From assembly GCA_005223035.1 (NCBI GenBank), contig NJBK01000025.1:1-44086 (forward strand): a stretch of DNA of 44,086 bases. Direction: 5' to 3'. The stretch is from Chloroflexi bacterium B3_Chlor (GTDB taxonomy: Bacteria; Chloroflexota; Anaerolineae; UBA7937; B3-Chlor). A model generated the notes under the pieces. The model had not been told where the DNA came from, ran no database searches, and saw nothing but the letters and a program-made list of their open reading frames with translations. Made by a program: the position numbers and the translations under genes. This document shows, one piece after another, positions 15,952-23,902 of this stretch; positions within the stretch are counted from its first letter, which is position 1, and the number at the start of each line of letters is the position of its first letter.

Positions 15952-16140
15952 CTACCTGATGGGGCCCACATAGCGAGAGCCAGAGGCGAGCAGATGCTGT
16001 CTTTCGGCCTCCTCTCGACGCTCCTGTGCCGTATGTGGCTCGGCCATCCGCTCCACTGCAGGCTCTGCTGTGCTCTCGGCTCCCTTTCTTAGTATCCTGA
16101 TGCTGATCCCGTACCCTCTCCACTTAAGCGCAAGTTCCAT
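15952..16140 (-). CDS. Small WKGYGI...RYxxPIR protein, paralogue 2 (62 aa, unknown family)
   Basis: A 62-residue protein beginning MELALKWRGYGISIRILRKG and ending SRYVGPIR. It shares the start motif, the LR pair, the Arg/Glu-rich middle and the RYxxPIR end with the gene at 140-319. AAGGAG lies six bases before the ATG at 16140. It is 35 bases after the stop of the receiver gene 16176-16544, so both are probably co-transcribed from the promoter module at 16584-16679. No membrane segment, no Cys cluster and no known domain. Conservation at both ends with a variable middle suggests a real protein with two contact surfaces; the role is unknown. Confidence 0.75.
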   Translation of the reverse strand: MELALKWRGYGISIRILRKGAESTAEPAVERMAEPHTAQERREEAERQHLLASGSRYVGPIR

Positions 16141-16175
16141 TTCTCTCTCCTTGGCCCCGTCTTGTCTGCATCCAT

Positions 16176-16544
16176 CTAGCAGCCCGAGCACTTCTCTGCA
16201 CAGCACTGGATAACTGACAGCAACCGTTCCGGTGGCTCTCCCTTGCTGACAAAAGCGTCGGCGCCCGCGGCCGACGCTGCTCGACGGGCGTTCACGCGTC
16301 CGCTGAGGGCAACCACCAGTAGATCGGGGCATTCTTGGCGGAGTGCAGAAATCAAATCAGCTGGCGCCATTCCGGGCAACTCCCAGTCCAGCAGAACCAC
16401 GTCGGGGCAATCCTCCTCCACCTGGGCCAAGAGATACTGGGCATCGACGGCCTCGTCGATGACTTCCAGCCCTGCCTGTTGTTCCAGCAGGGCCCGGAGC
16501 GCGAATCGTACCTTGCGTCGGTTATCAGCCAGCATGATGCGCAT
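16176..16544 (-). CDS. Stand-alone response regulator receiver domain
   Basis: A 122-residue CheY-like receiver without an output domain. The acidic pocket is reduced to Asp7 (MLADN). The phosphoacceptor is Asp53 (VVLLDWELPG), the conserved Ser/Thr position is Ser in VVALSG, and the Lys is in AFVSKG. The tail CCAEKCSGC is Cys-rich and unusual. It likely receives phosphate from a kinase elsewhere, for example the histidine kinase at 19102, and acts through protein contacts. The neighbouring small protein at 15952 is a candidate partner by position. The start has a GAGG site eight bases upstream. Confidence 0.9.
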   Translation of the reverse strand: MRIMLADNRRKVRFALRALLEQQAGLEVIDEAVDAQYLLAQVEEDCPDVVLLDWELPGMAPADLISALRQECPDLLVVALSGRVNARRAASAAGADAFVSKGEPPERLLSVIQCCAEKCSGC

Positions 16545-16583
16545 TCAAGTCACCTCGTGAACGAGTCTTCGCTTCCTCTGTCT

Positions 16584-16679
16584 CCAGTATATAGGAGCGA
16601 TCACCCAGACGCATCGGCCATCTGGGGGATTTCCCCATTAGCCAGGTGGCTAATCTTTTCCTTGGTCAGGTGACCAAGT
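16584..16679 (-). promoter_or_regulatory. Triple-palindrome promoter module, copy C
   Basis: The best-preserved copy. On the minus strand it has TTGGTCACCTGACCAA (16677-16662, perfect), ATTAGCCACCTGGCTAAT (16654-16637, perfect), the long inverted repeat with arms 16630-16621 and 16609-16600 around an 11-base centre, and TATACT (16591-16586) as -10. The -10 is about 42 bases from the receiver gene start. No TTGACA-like -35 is present. Confidence 0.8.
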
Positions 16680-16680
16680 T

Positions 16681-16983
16681 GCGCAATCAATGATCCCGAC
16701 CTTTGGCGCGGCTGCACCATGACTCCCCCCTGGGAACTCATCACAGCGATGACGCCTCCCTGGCGCAATTGATCACCAGCGTTTTAGCACGACGCCGCCT
16801 TCCCCATTCCCGGAACCGTCTCCGCGCCAACCCCCAGAGCGCACCGAGCCACAATGAGGGAGGGGCCGACCTGTGGCAACCCTGCGACTGAAAAGGAAGA
16901 AGGCCTCCGATTTGGGGGCCGTCTTTGATCTAGGCCCGGGGCTACTGAACCGCGGGTGGGTCCAACTCAGGCAGCCGGCACGG
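16681..16983. other. Intergenic stretch upstream of module C
   Basis: About 300 bases after the membrane protein gene. I see no supported gene. The terminator-like hairpin at 16891-16920 is listed separately; the rest shows no repeat or motif I can name. Confidence 0.6.
16891..16920 (-). terminator. Rho-independent-like terminator
   Basis: On the minus strand GGCCCCCAAATCGGAGGCC can pair as a GC-rich stem (GGCCcCC with GGaGGCC), followed by TTCTTCCTTTT. It lies about 65 bases past the stop of the membrane protein gene at 16984 and probably ends its transcript. Confidence 0.6.
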
Positions 16984-18087
16984 CTACGCCTCTGAACCCC
17001 CAAGGGCACGCAACTCTCGGTAGGTTAGCGTCCACACGCTGGACTTGAACACGTGGGCCAGCCCTCCCAGCAACACCAGCGGCGCCGCCATCACGAGGAT
17101 GAAGATCGGAATGCCGACGGCAAGACCGAGAATCCAAGGGACGGCTCCACTCCACGCCAGGCCAGCCAGCCCGCCCACCACCAGCCCGGCCAAGCCACCG
17201 AGAACCCCGCCCACGACCAATAGCACAAGCACGACTGGGATCATCACGATGATCCAGCCGACTTGCAGGCCGACCATGATCAGCCACATGATCGTCGCAT
17301 CCGCCAGATGCTGCCTCACAAAACGGCATCCTTCGCGGATCGAGTAAATGACCCCCATCTCCTCCAACGCGGACACCCGCCAGAAGAACGGCCTCAGCAG
17401 CGAAAGCACCAAGCTGACGACGATGACCAAAGGGATGCTCAAGCAGACCAAGCCGGCGGCAGCGATCGCGCCTACGACGATCAGGCGCCAACTCCCCCCC
17501 GCCCACACCGTCAACCCGAACATACCCACACCCAGCACGAGCAGCATGAATGCGATCAGCATGCCCGGTAGTCTGGTCAGCAGATCTATCACGAACAGCT
17601 TCAGTGCAGTACGCGACCACCCGAGCCTGAATCCCTGGCGCACGCCTCGCTTCTCACCTGTCTCCTCGTAGTCATCCACCATCCGTATCAGCGCTGTCTC
17701 CGCTATGTACAGAAACACCACTCTGGCGATGGCCAGAATCAGGGCCAGGCACAGCAGCCCGACGACGATGGCGGCCAAAGTCGTCCAGATCTCCGGAGGG
17801 ACCATCGGTAGGGGCAACCCTGACAGCTCTTCAAGCTCCCGCCATTCTTCCAAGACGTATGGCAGCTCTTGAAGGGCCTCCCGCCACTCCTCCACGGCGT
17901 AGCACTGGTCACCTACCGCAATCCCCCCTGGGCATGACCAATCGTCACGAGCGCCGTCACCGCCACCTCCCCCGTAGCCGGAGGTGCCACTGGTTGCGGT
18001 CAGGGCCACGATGACGCCGAAAACCCAGAGCACACGGTACCGCCACAGGACCTCCCAGGCTCGTTTCAGGACGTTTGCATGATTCAC
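16984..18087 (-). CDS. Polytopic membrane protein of unknown function
   Basis: A 367-residue membrane protein. After NHANVLKRAWEVLWRYRVLW comes a first helix, then a Gly-rich and acidic outer loop (residues about 40-95, with two Cys), then a series of long helices. Between them is a cytoplasmic loop RMVDDYEETGEKRGVRQGFR, and a later loop FFWRVSALEEMGVIYSIREG. This pattern resembles the DUF7544 / glycerophosphodiester phosphodiesterase membrane-domain type proteins common next to exporters. The start is probably GTG at 18087 with GGAGGAAGGAAG before it. Its promoter is copy D of the palindromic module, immediately after the NarL-type regulator gene. Confidence 0.75.
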   Translation of the reverse strand: MNHANVLKRAWEVLWRYRVLWVFGVIVALTATSGTSGYGGGGGDGARDDWSCPGGIAVGDQCYAVEEWREALQELPYVLEEWRELEELSGLPLPMVPPEIWTTLAAIVVGLLCLALILAIARVVFLYIAETALIRMVDDYEETGEKRGVRQGFRLGWSRTALKLFVIDLLTRLPGMLIAFMLLVLGVGMFGLTVWAGGSWRLIVVGAIAAAGLVCLSIPLVIVVSLVLSLLRPFFWRVSALEEMGVIYSIREGCRFVRQHLADATIMWLIMVGLQVGWIIVMIPVVLVLLVVGGVLGGLAGLVVGGLAGLAWSGAVPWILGLAVGIPIFILVMAAPLVLLGGLAHVFKSSVWTLTYRELRALGGSEA

Positions 18088-18127
18088 TTCTTCCTTCCTC
18101 CTCACTGTCGAATCTCGTCATCTGGTT

Positions 18128-18223
18128 CCAGTATATAAGAAGGATCCCCCAGACGCATCGGCCATCTGGGGGATTTCTCGATTGGCCAGGTGGGTAATCT
18201 TTCTCTTGGTCAGGTGACCAGTC
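18128..18223 (-). promoter_or_regulatory. Triple-palindrome promoter module, copy D
   Basis: On the minus strand: CTGGTCACCTGACCAA (18221-18206), a partly degraded middle palindrome (18198-18181), a perfect inverted repeat with arms ATCCCCCAGA (18174-18165) and TCTGGGGGAT (18153-18144), and TATACT (18135-18130). The -10 is about 42 bases from the GTG of the membrane protein. The first palindrome overlaps the last codons and stop of the upstream regulator gene (stop 18212-18210). Confidence 0.8.
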
Positions 18224-18854
18224 TGTGCTGAAGCGCGAGCGCTATCGCCTCGGCTCGATTTGAGACACCCAGTTTAGAGAGGATATTGCTCACGTGAGCC
18301 TTCGCGGTTGACCGACTCACAACCAACCGCTCGGCGATCTGCGGGTTAGTCAACCCCTCCACCATCAAGGCCAGTACCTCACGCTCCCTCTCGGTCAGAT
18401 CCTGGCCTGGGGTGAGGCCTTCGCCCGCTGTCTGGATCAAGGCCTGGGCCGCCTCCGGAGCCAAGGTGGACCGTCCAGCATGGGCCGCTCGGATCGCCCC
18501 GGCGAGTTCGTTGGCCGAGACGTTCTTCAGCAGATAGCTGATGGCGCCGGCCTGAAGAGCCTCCTGCACCAACTCTCTCTCCTGGAAGCTGGTCACAGCA
18601 ATGACCTGAACCTCGGGGCATCGCTCCCGGATTTGTTTGGTGGCTGCGGCCCCGCTCATCTCCGGCATCACCAGGTCCATCAGGACCACGTCCGGTTGGA
18701 CCTGTTCACACACTTGCAGGGCTTCCCTACCGTTCCTCGCTTCACCGACCAGTTCCAGGTCAGTCTTCGCCTTCAGGAACGCCGCCAGCCCTCTGCGGAC
18801 CATGTCATGGTCGTCAACGATCACCACTCGAATCGTATCAGAAGTGTCGCTCAT
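18210..18854 (-). CDS. NarL/FixJ-family two-component response regulator
   Basis: A 214-residue regulator. The receiver domain has Asp15/Asp16 (VIVDDHD), phosphoacceptor Asp60 (VVLMDLVMP), Thr in VIAVTSF and Lys in YLLKNVSA. The C-terminal LuxR-type HTH (about 148-210) has LTEREREVLALMVEGLTNPQ and SRSTAKAHVSNILSKLGV. It pairs naturally with the HisKA_3-type kinase encoded just upstream (19102-23889), as this kinase class usually signals to NarL-type partners. It may be the factor that binds the palindromic modules, but that is only inferred from position. Confidence 0.93.
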   Translation of the reverse strand: MSDTSDTIRVVIVDDHDMVRRGLAAFLKAKTDLELVGEARNGREALQVCEQVQPDVVLMDLVMPEMSGAAATKQIRERCPEVQVIAVTSFQERELVQEALQAGAISYLLKNVSANELAGAIRAAHAGRSTLAPEAAQALIQTAGEGLTPGQDLTEREREVLALMVEGLTNPQIAERLVVSRSTAKAHVSNILSKLGVSNRAEAIALALQHRLVT

Positions 18855-19077
18855 CGAGGTTTCCTTTCCTCAGCATGGGCGAAGGACAAGAGACCAAATA
18901 CGAACGCGCACTAAGGGCAGCGTTTCGCACTCCGTCAGCCACTACACACAGTGGTGTAGACAATTTCGTCCTCTCGCACTCTTCGCTTGTGAGCAGTTCG
19001 CTAGCAGCGTCATAGATCAGTTCGACATATCCCAGGGCCAGTTGCCACACTTCAAGCTTCTCCAACTTGAACGCCAT
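18838..19077 (-). pseudogene. Remnant of a four-helix-bundle (23S rRNA intervening-sequence type) protein
   Basis: The frame starts MAFKLEKLEVWQLALGYVEL and continues IYDAASELLTSEECE, matching the first helix and turn of the small four-helix-bundle family (usual length about 120 residues, typical start KLxVWQxAL). After about 35 residues the similarity is lost, and the frame runs into the start of the regulator gene. A GGGGA site precedes the ATG. I take it as a truncated or frameshifted relic between the kinase and regulator genes. Confidence 0.6.
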
Positions 19078-19101
19078 TCGTCCCCAGTCCTTCGTCTACG
19101 G

Positions 19102-22100
19102 TCACTCGTCTGATGTCCACACCACTGAAACCCGCGTTCCCTCACCAGGTTCACTCTCTATCTCCAGCGTGGCGCCGATCGCCTGAGTCCGTTCGCGGAT
19201 AATCCCCAGCCCCAGGCGATCCGGCGGCACGGAACTCGAATCGAAGCCACACCCGTCGTCGCTCACCTGCAACTCCACCACTTTTCGCTTTTCCCCGTCC
19301 GCTCGGTCGGGCAAACAAGTGCACCGCAAACTCACCTCCACCTCTATGGCGCGGGCGTGCTTGACGACGTTGTTCAACGCCTCTTGGGCGATGCGGTATA
19401 GCGCGACATGGACTTCGGAAGGAAGGTCGTACTGGCCCTCGACGGTCACTGCGACGGGCACACCGGTGCGACCAGTCACGGCCTCGCCTAGCTGGCGCAG
19501 CAGGTCCTCCAGGCTAGCCTCGGCTAGGGCCGCCGGACGCAGCTCCAGCAGCAGGGTGCGCATCTCGGCCAGTGCGCCGCGGGTCAGCTGGCGCAGCTCT
19601 TTCAGCAGTTCTCTTGCCTCGCCCTGATCGGTCTCCCAAAGGGTGGGCACGACTTCGCCAATCAGGCTCGCCGAAAAGAGAGTCTGCGTGACGGCGTCGT
19701 GCAGGTCGCGCGCCAGACGGCTTCGCTCCTCCAACGCCGCCGCCTGCTGGGCCTGCGCGTACAGACGGGCATTCTCGATGGCAATGGCCGCCTGATTGGC
19801 CAGGGATTGGAGCACCGTCAGGTCGCTCTCGTCGAAAGCGTTCAGTCGATCGCTCTGGACATCCAACACGCCGATGACCCCAGTCTTCGTCTTCAGAGGC
19901 ACCGCCAACTCCGATCGAGTCTGGGTGGCCTCGGGCAGGAGAAGATATCGCGGCTCCTGGCTCACGTCGGGCACTAGGAGAGGCTCACCTGTTGCCGCGA
20001 CCCAGGTGGTGATCCCCTTCCCGCCCACCTTGAGGCGGGAAGGCTGGAACTGAGAGTCCTCCCAGTGGGCCCCAGCCCCCGCCTTGATCACCAGTTCGTC
20101 GCCATCAATCAGGCCAATAGCAGTATGATAGTATCCCAAGGTCTCCTTGACTAGTTGGACGATCTCTACCAACAACTCATCTACAGTCAAGATGGAGGTA
20201 ATGCGGGCCCCAACCTCGCTGATGACACGGAACTGCTCCGCTCGCCGCTGCTCTGCCCCAAAGAGGCGCGCTTCCTCGATGGCGATGGCCGCCAGATTCG
20301 CCAGAGATTGGAGCACCCCCAAGTCGGTCTCATCGAAGGCGTTCACTTGGTCGCTCTGGACATCTAACACACCGATGACCCCGCTCTTCGTCTTCAGGGG
20401 CACAGCCAACTCCGATCGCGTCCCGCTGGAGTCGGGAAGGAAGAGATATTCCGGCTCCTGGCCAACGTCTGGCACCAAGAGGGGCTCGCCTGAGGCAGCT
20501 ACCCATCCCGTGATCCCCTTGTCCCCCACTTTGACGCGCGGGGGCCGGAACTGGGGATCATCATAGCGAGCCCCAGCCCCTGTCCTGAAGATCATCTCAT
20601 CGCCCTCGATCAGGCCGATGGCAACCAAGTAGTATCCGAAGTTCTCTTTGACCAGGCGGACAGTCTCATGCAGCAGTTCGTCGACAGCCAAGAGGGAGGT
20701 GATGCGAGCTCCTACCTCACTGAGGACGCGGAACTGCTCCGCTCTTCGCTGCTCGCCGTCGAAGAGCCGGGCGTTCTCCATGGCGGTGGCTGCCTGGTTG
20801 GCGAAGGCCACCAGTAGCTCCAAATCGGTCTGGTCGAACTCGCCTTTGCCCCCCTGTTTGTCCAAGACCACCAGGGTGCCCACGACCTGGTCCTTGATGG
20901 TCAACGGGGCCATGGCGCCGCTTTGGATTTGCCGTTCCGTCTCCTTCACCAGCTTTGAAAGCGCACGATGGTCCGCCCGGCTGTCGTTTTGGAGTTGGTT
21001 GGATATGACTGGCTGGTTATGAAGGGCTACCCAGCCAGAGAGGCTACCTTCCAAGGGGGCACGGTCTCCGAGCGCAGAGACAGCCAAGCCGGTAGCGGCC
21101 ACCGCCTCATCTTCACGGTTCTCCCAGTCGACGGCGTTGATGATACCTCCATCGGCTTGCAGGAGAGTCGTGGCCTGCTCGATGATCAGGTTGAGGAGTT
21201 TATCCAGCTCTAGGGTGCTAGCCACGGCCCTGGTGGTCTCTTGCAGGGCGATGACTTGAGCCAGCCGGCTCTTCGTATCTTCATAGAGCCGGGCGTTCTC
21301 GATGGCGATGGCCGCCTGGTTGGCCAGAGATTGGAGCACCGCCAGGTCGCTCTCGTCGAAGGCGTTCAACTGGTCGGCTTCGACATTCAGCACACCGATG
21401 ACCCCTTCCTTCGTCTTGAGAGGCACAGCCAGCTCCGATCGGGTCTCGGCGGCCTCTGCCAACCAGAGATATCGCGGCTCCTCGCTCACGTCGGGCGCCA
21501 GGAGAGGCTCACCTGTGCCAGCTACCCAACCTGTAATCCCCTCCTGGCCGACTTTGACGGGTGGGGGTCGAAACTCAGGTTCATCCCAGTCGGTCTTCGC
21601 CCCCGCCTTGAAGACTAGCTGATCGCCTTCGATCAGTCCAATAGTAACCTGGTAGTATCCGAAGGTTTCTTTGAGCAAGCGGACGATCTCACCCAGCAAC
21701 TCATCAACGTCCAGGATGGAGGCTATGTGGCGACCCACCTCGCTGATGACCCGGAATTGCTCGGCCCGCCGCTGCTCGGCATCAAAGAGGCGCGCTTCCT
21801 CAATGGCGACCGCAGCCTGATTAGCCAGTGACTGAAGCACCGCCACGTCGCTCTCGTCGAAGGCGTTCAACTGGTCGCTTTCGACATTCAACACACCGAT
21901 GACAGCCTCCTTCGTCTTGAGAGGCACGCACAGCTCCGAGCGGGTCTCGACGGCATCGGACAGGGAGATGTATCGTGGCTCCTTGCTCACGTCCGGTACC
22001 AGTAGCGCCTGACCTGTGCCAGCTACCCAGCCCGTGATCCCCTCCTCGCCCACTTTGACGCGTGGAGGTTGGTGGTGGGGATCACCAAAAGAAGGACCAA

Positions 22101-23889
22101 TCCCCGCCTTGACGATCAGTTCATCGCCCTCGATCAAGCTGATACCCACCAGGTAGTATCCGAAGGTCTCTTTGACCAACCGGACGATCTCTTCCAGCAA
22201 ATCATCAATAGCCAGCACAGATGTTATGCGGTGCCCCACCTCGCCGATGACGCGGAATTGCTCGGCCCGGCGCTGCTCGGCATCGAAGAGGCGCGCGTTC
22301 TCGATGGCTACTCCGATCTGATCGCCGATGGAGGTAAGCAGTTCGATCTCCTGCTCAGAGAACTCCCGGTAGCCACGCGTTATCGCAAACAGAGAACCCC
22401 AAACCTTTTCCCTCGAAGCTAGGGGAACGATAGCCACGGCACGGAAACCACTTTCTCTCACTACCAGGCGCCTCAGTCGCGGATCCGTGGACAGGTCCCG
22501 CACAGCCACCGGTTCACCGGTCTCGACCACACGACCTGGAAAACCCTCCCCCACCTTCAGGTCGTCAATCTCTGCCACAAACTGCGCGCTAACGCCTTTG
22601 TATGCCGCGATAGTCAAAACCCCCTCATCGTCTTGGGACACCCCCTCCTGCAAGAGATAGATTCCTCCGGCCTCGATTCCCATGACCTCGAGAGTCTTAT
22701 CCAGGGCATCGTCCAGGATCGTCTGCAAGTCCAGGGAGCGACTGACAACGGCGGCAATGGCGTTGAGGGCGGCCAACTCTTTGGTCCGGTCGACCACCCT
22801 TCGCTCCAGGTCTTCATACGATTCCTTGAGCGTCTTGGCCATGACGTTGAACTGTCGGCCCAGAGCCTCTATTTCATCGCCTGTCTCGGGAGGCATAGCG
22901 TAGTCGAAGGCGCCCTCGGCAATGCGCTGAGCCGCCAGCGTGAGATCCCGGATGGGGCGCAGCACACGGCCGATGGAGAAGAACACCAGCGCTCCGGAAC
23001 TGATTCCTGCCACAACCAGTAGGCCCAGAAGCAGGTTGCTGTAGCGCCGAATCGGTCCAACAATATTCTCCCAGGCCTCCTGAGTGACAAGCCCCCAGTT
23101 GGTGCCCGGCACCGGAGCAAAGCCAGAGATCACGGTCTCGCCTGTCCTGTCCTCGGTGAGGACAGCACCGGTCTCTCCGCGGGTGGCCCGCGCTACCGGC
23201 ACTGAGTCCGCGAGGCTCTTGCCCAGTAGGGAACTGTCGCGATGGTAGATGACCCGTCCGTTGCCATCCACCAGGTAAGCGTAGCCGCTTCGCCCCGCTG
23301 TAAACTCCAGCAACTCGGCGTAGGTGCTCCCTAGCGGCGAGTACCTGATCGTATGAAGTCCCGCCACCACGCCCTTCAATTCGCCGTCGTCATCCACGAC
23401 GGGTACTGCGACCAAGATCACGTCTTCGCCGGAGATCTCGTCGTAGAAGACGTTGGAGAAGGTCGGCCGTAGGGTCTCGCGCACCTCCTCGAATTGGGAC
23501 TCCAATGGGAAATCGGTCGTGCGTCGGCTTGGATTGGCGGGCCGTGACCAAACAGCGATGCCATCGATGTCGTAGACCACAACCCCGGCATCGAACACGT
23601 ACAGCTGGCCCGGCGCTTCTCGCAGAGCCGAGATCAGAAGTGACACATCCATGGACTGAACGTCTTTCTCGGCGGCAACAGCCTGAAGCATTTGAGCATA
23701 CTGACCTAGACTATCGGAGAGCCGGGCCGCCGAGATCCTCGCCAGCTCGGTGTCTCGCTGCTGGACAACATCTCGGGCCACTCGCTCATACGCATAGAGC
23801 GCAATAGTCGCCACTGCCACGAGACCCAAGGCCGTAGGGATCAGGACAGACAACAGGGTCTTCGCTCTGAGGCTTCGCGTGAAGAGCAT
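19102..23889 (-). CDS. Very large hybrid-sensing histidine kinase: Cache-HAMP-GAF6-HisKA_3-HATPase
   Basis: A 1595-residue membrane kinase. Membrane helix 12-33; extracellular double-Cache-like region about 40-280 (YVFDAGVVVYDIDGIAVWS, GYAYLVDGNGRVIYH); helix 286-308; HAMP 308-362. Six GAF domains follow at about 375-535, 545-700, 713-868, 878-1042, 1053-1208 and 1218-1378. GAF2, 3, 5 and 6 are close relatives, while GAF1 and GAF4 are distinct. The HisKA_3 dimer helix carries His1397 (ARDLHDAVTQTLF), and the ATPase domain has NNVVKHA, DDGCGFD and GLGI. It likely phosphorylates the NarL-type regulator at 18210. The gene follows the OpuAC-type lipoprotein by 13 bases, suggesting the binding protein delivers a ligand signal to the Cache domain. 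Confidence 0.95.
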   Translation of the reverse strand: MLFTRSLRAKTLLSVLIPTALGLVAVATIALYAYERVARDVVQQRDTELARISAARLSDSLGQYAQMLQAVAAEKDVQSMDVSLLISALREAPGQLYVFDAGVVVYDIDGIAVWSRPANPSRRTTDFPLESQFEEVRETLRPTFSNVFYDEISGEDVILVAVPVVDDDGELKGVVAGLHTIRYSPLGSTYAELLEFTAGRSGYAYLVDGNGRVIYHRDSSLLGKSLADSVPVARATRGETGAVLTEDRTGETVISGFAPVPGTNWGLVTQEAWENIVGPIRRYSNLLLGLLVVAGISSGALVFFSIGRVLRPIRDLTLAAQRIAEGAFDYAMPPETGDEIEALGRQFNVMAKTLKESYEDLERRVVDRTKELAALNAIAAVVSRSLDLQTILDDALDKTLEVMGIEAGGIYLLQEGVSQDDEGVLTIAAYKGVSAQFVAEIDDLKVGEGFPGRVVETGEPVAVRDLSTDPRLRRLVVRESGFRAVAIVPLASREKVWGSLFAITRGYREFSEQEIELLTSIGDQIGVAIENARLFDAEQRRAEQFRVIGEVGHRITSVLAIDDLLEEIVRLVKETFGYYLVGISLIEGDELIVKAGIGPSFGDPHHQPPRVKVGEEGITGWVAGTGQALLVPDVSKEPRYISLSDAVETRSELCVPLKTKEAVIGVLNVESDQLNAFDESDVAVLQSLANQAAVAIEEARLFDAEQRRAEQFRVISEVGRHIASILDVDELLGEIVRLLKETFGYYQVTIGLIEGDQLVFKAGAKTDWDEPEFRPPPVKVGQEGITGWVAGTGEPLLAPDVSEEPRYLWLAEAAETRSELAVPLKTKEGVIGVLNVEADQLNAFDESDLAVLQSLANQAAIAIENARLYEDTKSRLAQVIALQETTRAVASTLELDKLLNLIIEQATTLLQADGGIINAVDWENREDEAVAATGLAVSALGDRAPLEGSLSGWVALHNQPVISNQLQNDSRADHRALSKLVKETERQIQSGAMAPLTIKDQVVGTLVVLDKQGGKGEFDQTDLELLVAFANQAATAMENARLFDGEQRRAEQFRVLSEVGARITSLLAVDELLHETVRLVKENFGYYLVAIGLIEGDEMIFRTGAGARYDDPQFRPPRVKVGDKGITGWVAASGEPLLVPDVGQEPEYLFLPDSSGTRSELAVPLKTKSGVIGVLDVQSDQVNAFDETDLGVLQSLANLAAIAIEEARLFGAEQRRAEQFRVISEVGARITSILTVDELLVEIVQLVKETLGYYHTAIGLIDGDELVIKAGAGAHWEDSQFQPSRLKVGGKGITTWVAATGEPLLVPDVSQEPRYLLLPEATQTRSELAVPLKTKTGVIGVLDVQSDRLNAFDESDLTVLQSLANQAAIAIENARLYAQAQQAAALEERSRLARDLHDAVTQTLFSASLIGEVVPTLWETDQGEARELLKELRQLTRGALAEMRTLLLELRPAALAEASLEDLLRQLGEAVTGRTGVPVAVTVEGQYDLPSEVHVALYRIAQEALNNVVKHARAIEVEVSLRCTCLPDRADGEKRKVVELQVSDDGCGFDSSSVPPDRLGLGIIRERTQAIGATLEIESEPGEGTRVSVVWTSDE
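19752..22263 (-). repeat. Tandem GAF-coding repeats inside the kinase gene
   Basis: Four units start with AEQFRV[IL][GS]E at residues about 543, 711, 1050 and 1217, a spacing of 168, 339 and 167 residues. The doubled middle gap is filled by an unrelated GAF. The DNA of the units is also very similar (for example the stretches around 19790, 20280, 21300 and 21800), so recent duplication or gene conversion and a risk of misassembly should be kept in mind. Confidence 0.8.
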
Positions 23890-23902
23890 CCAGACTAACT
23901 CC

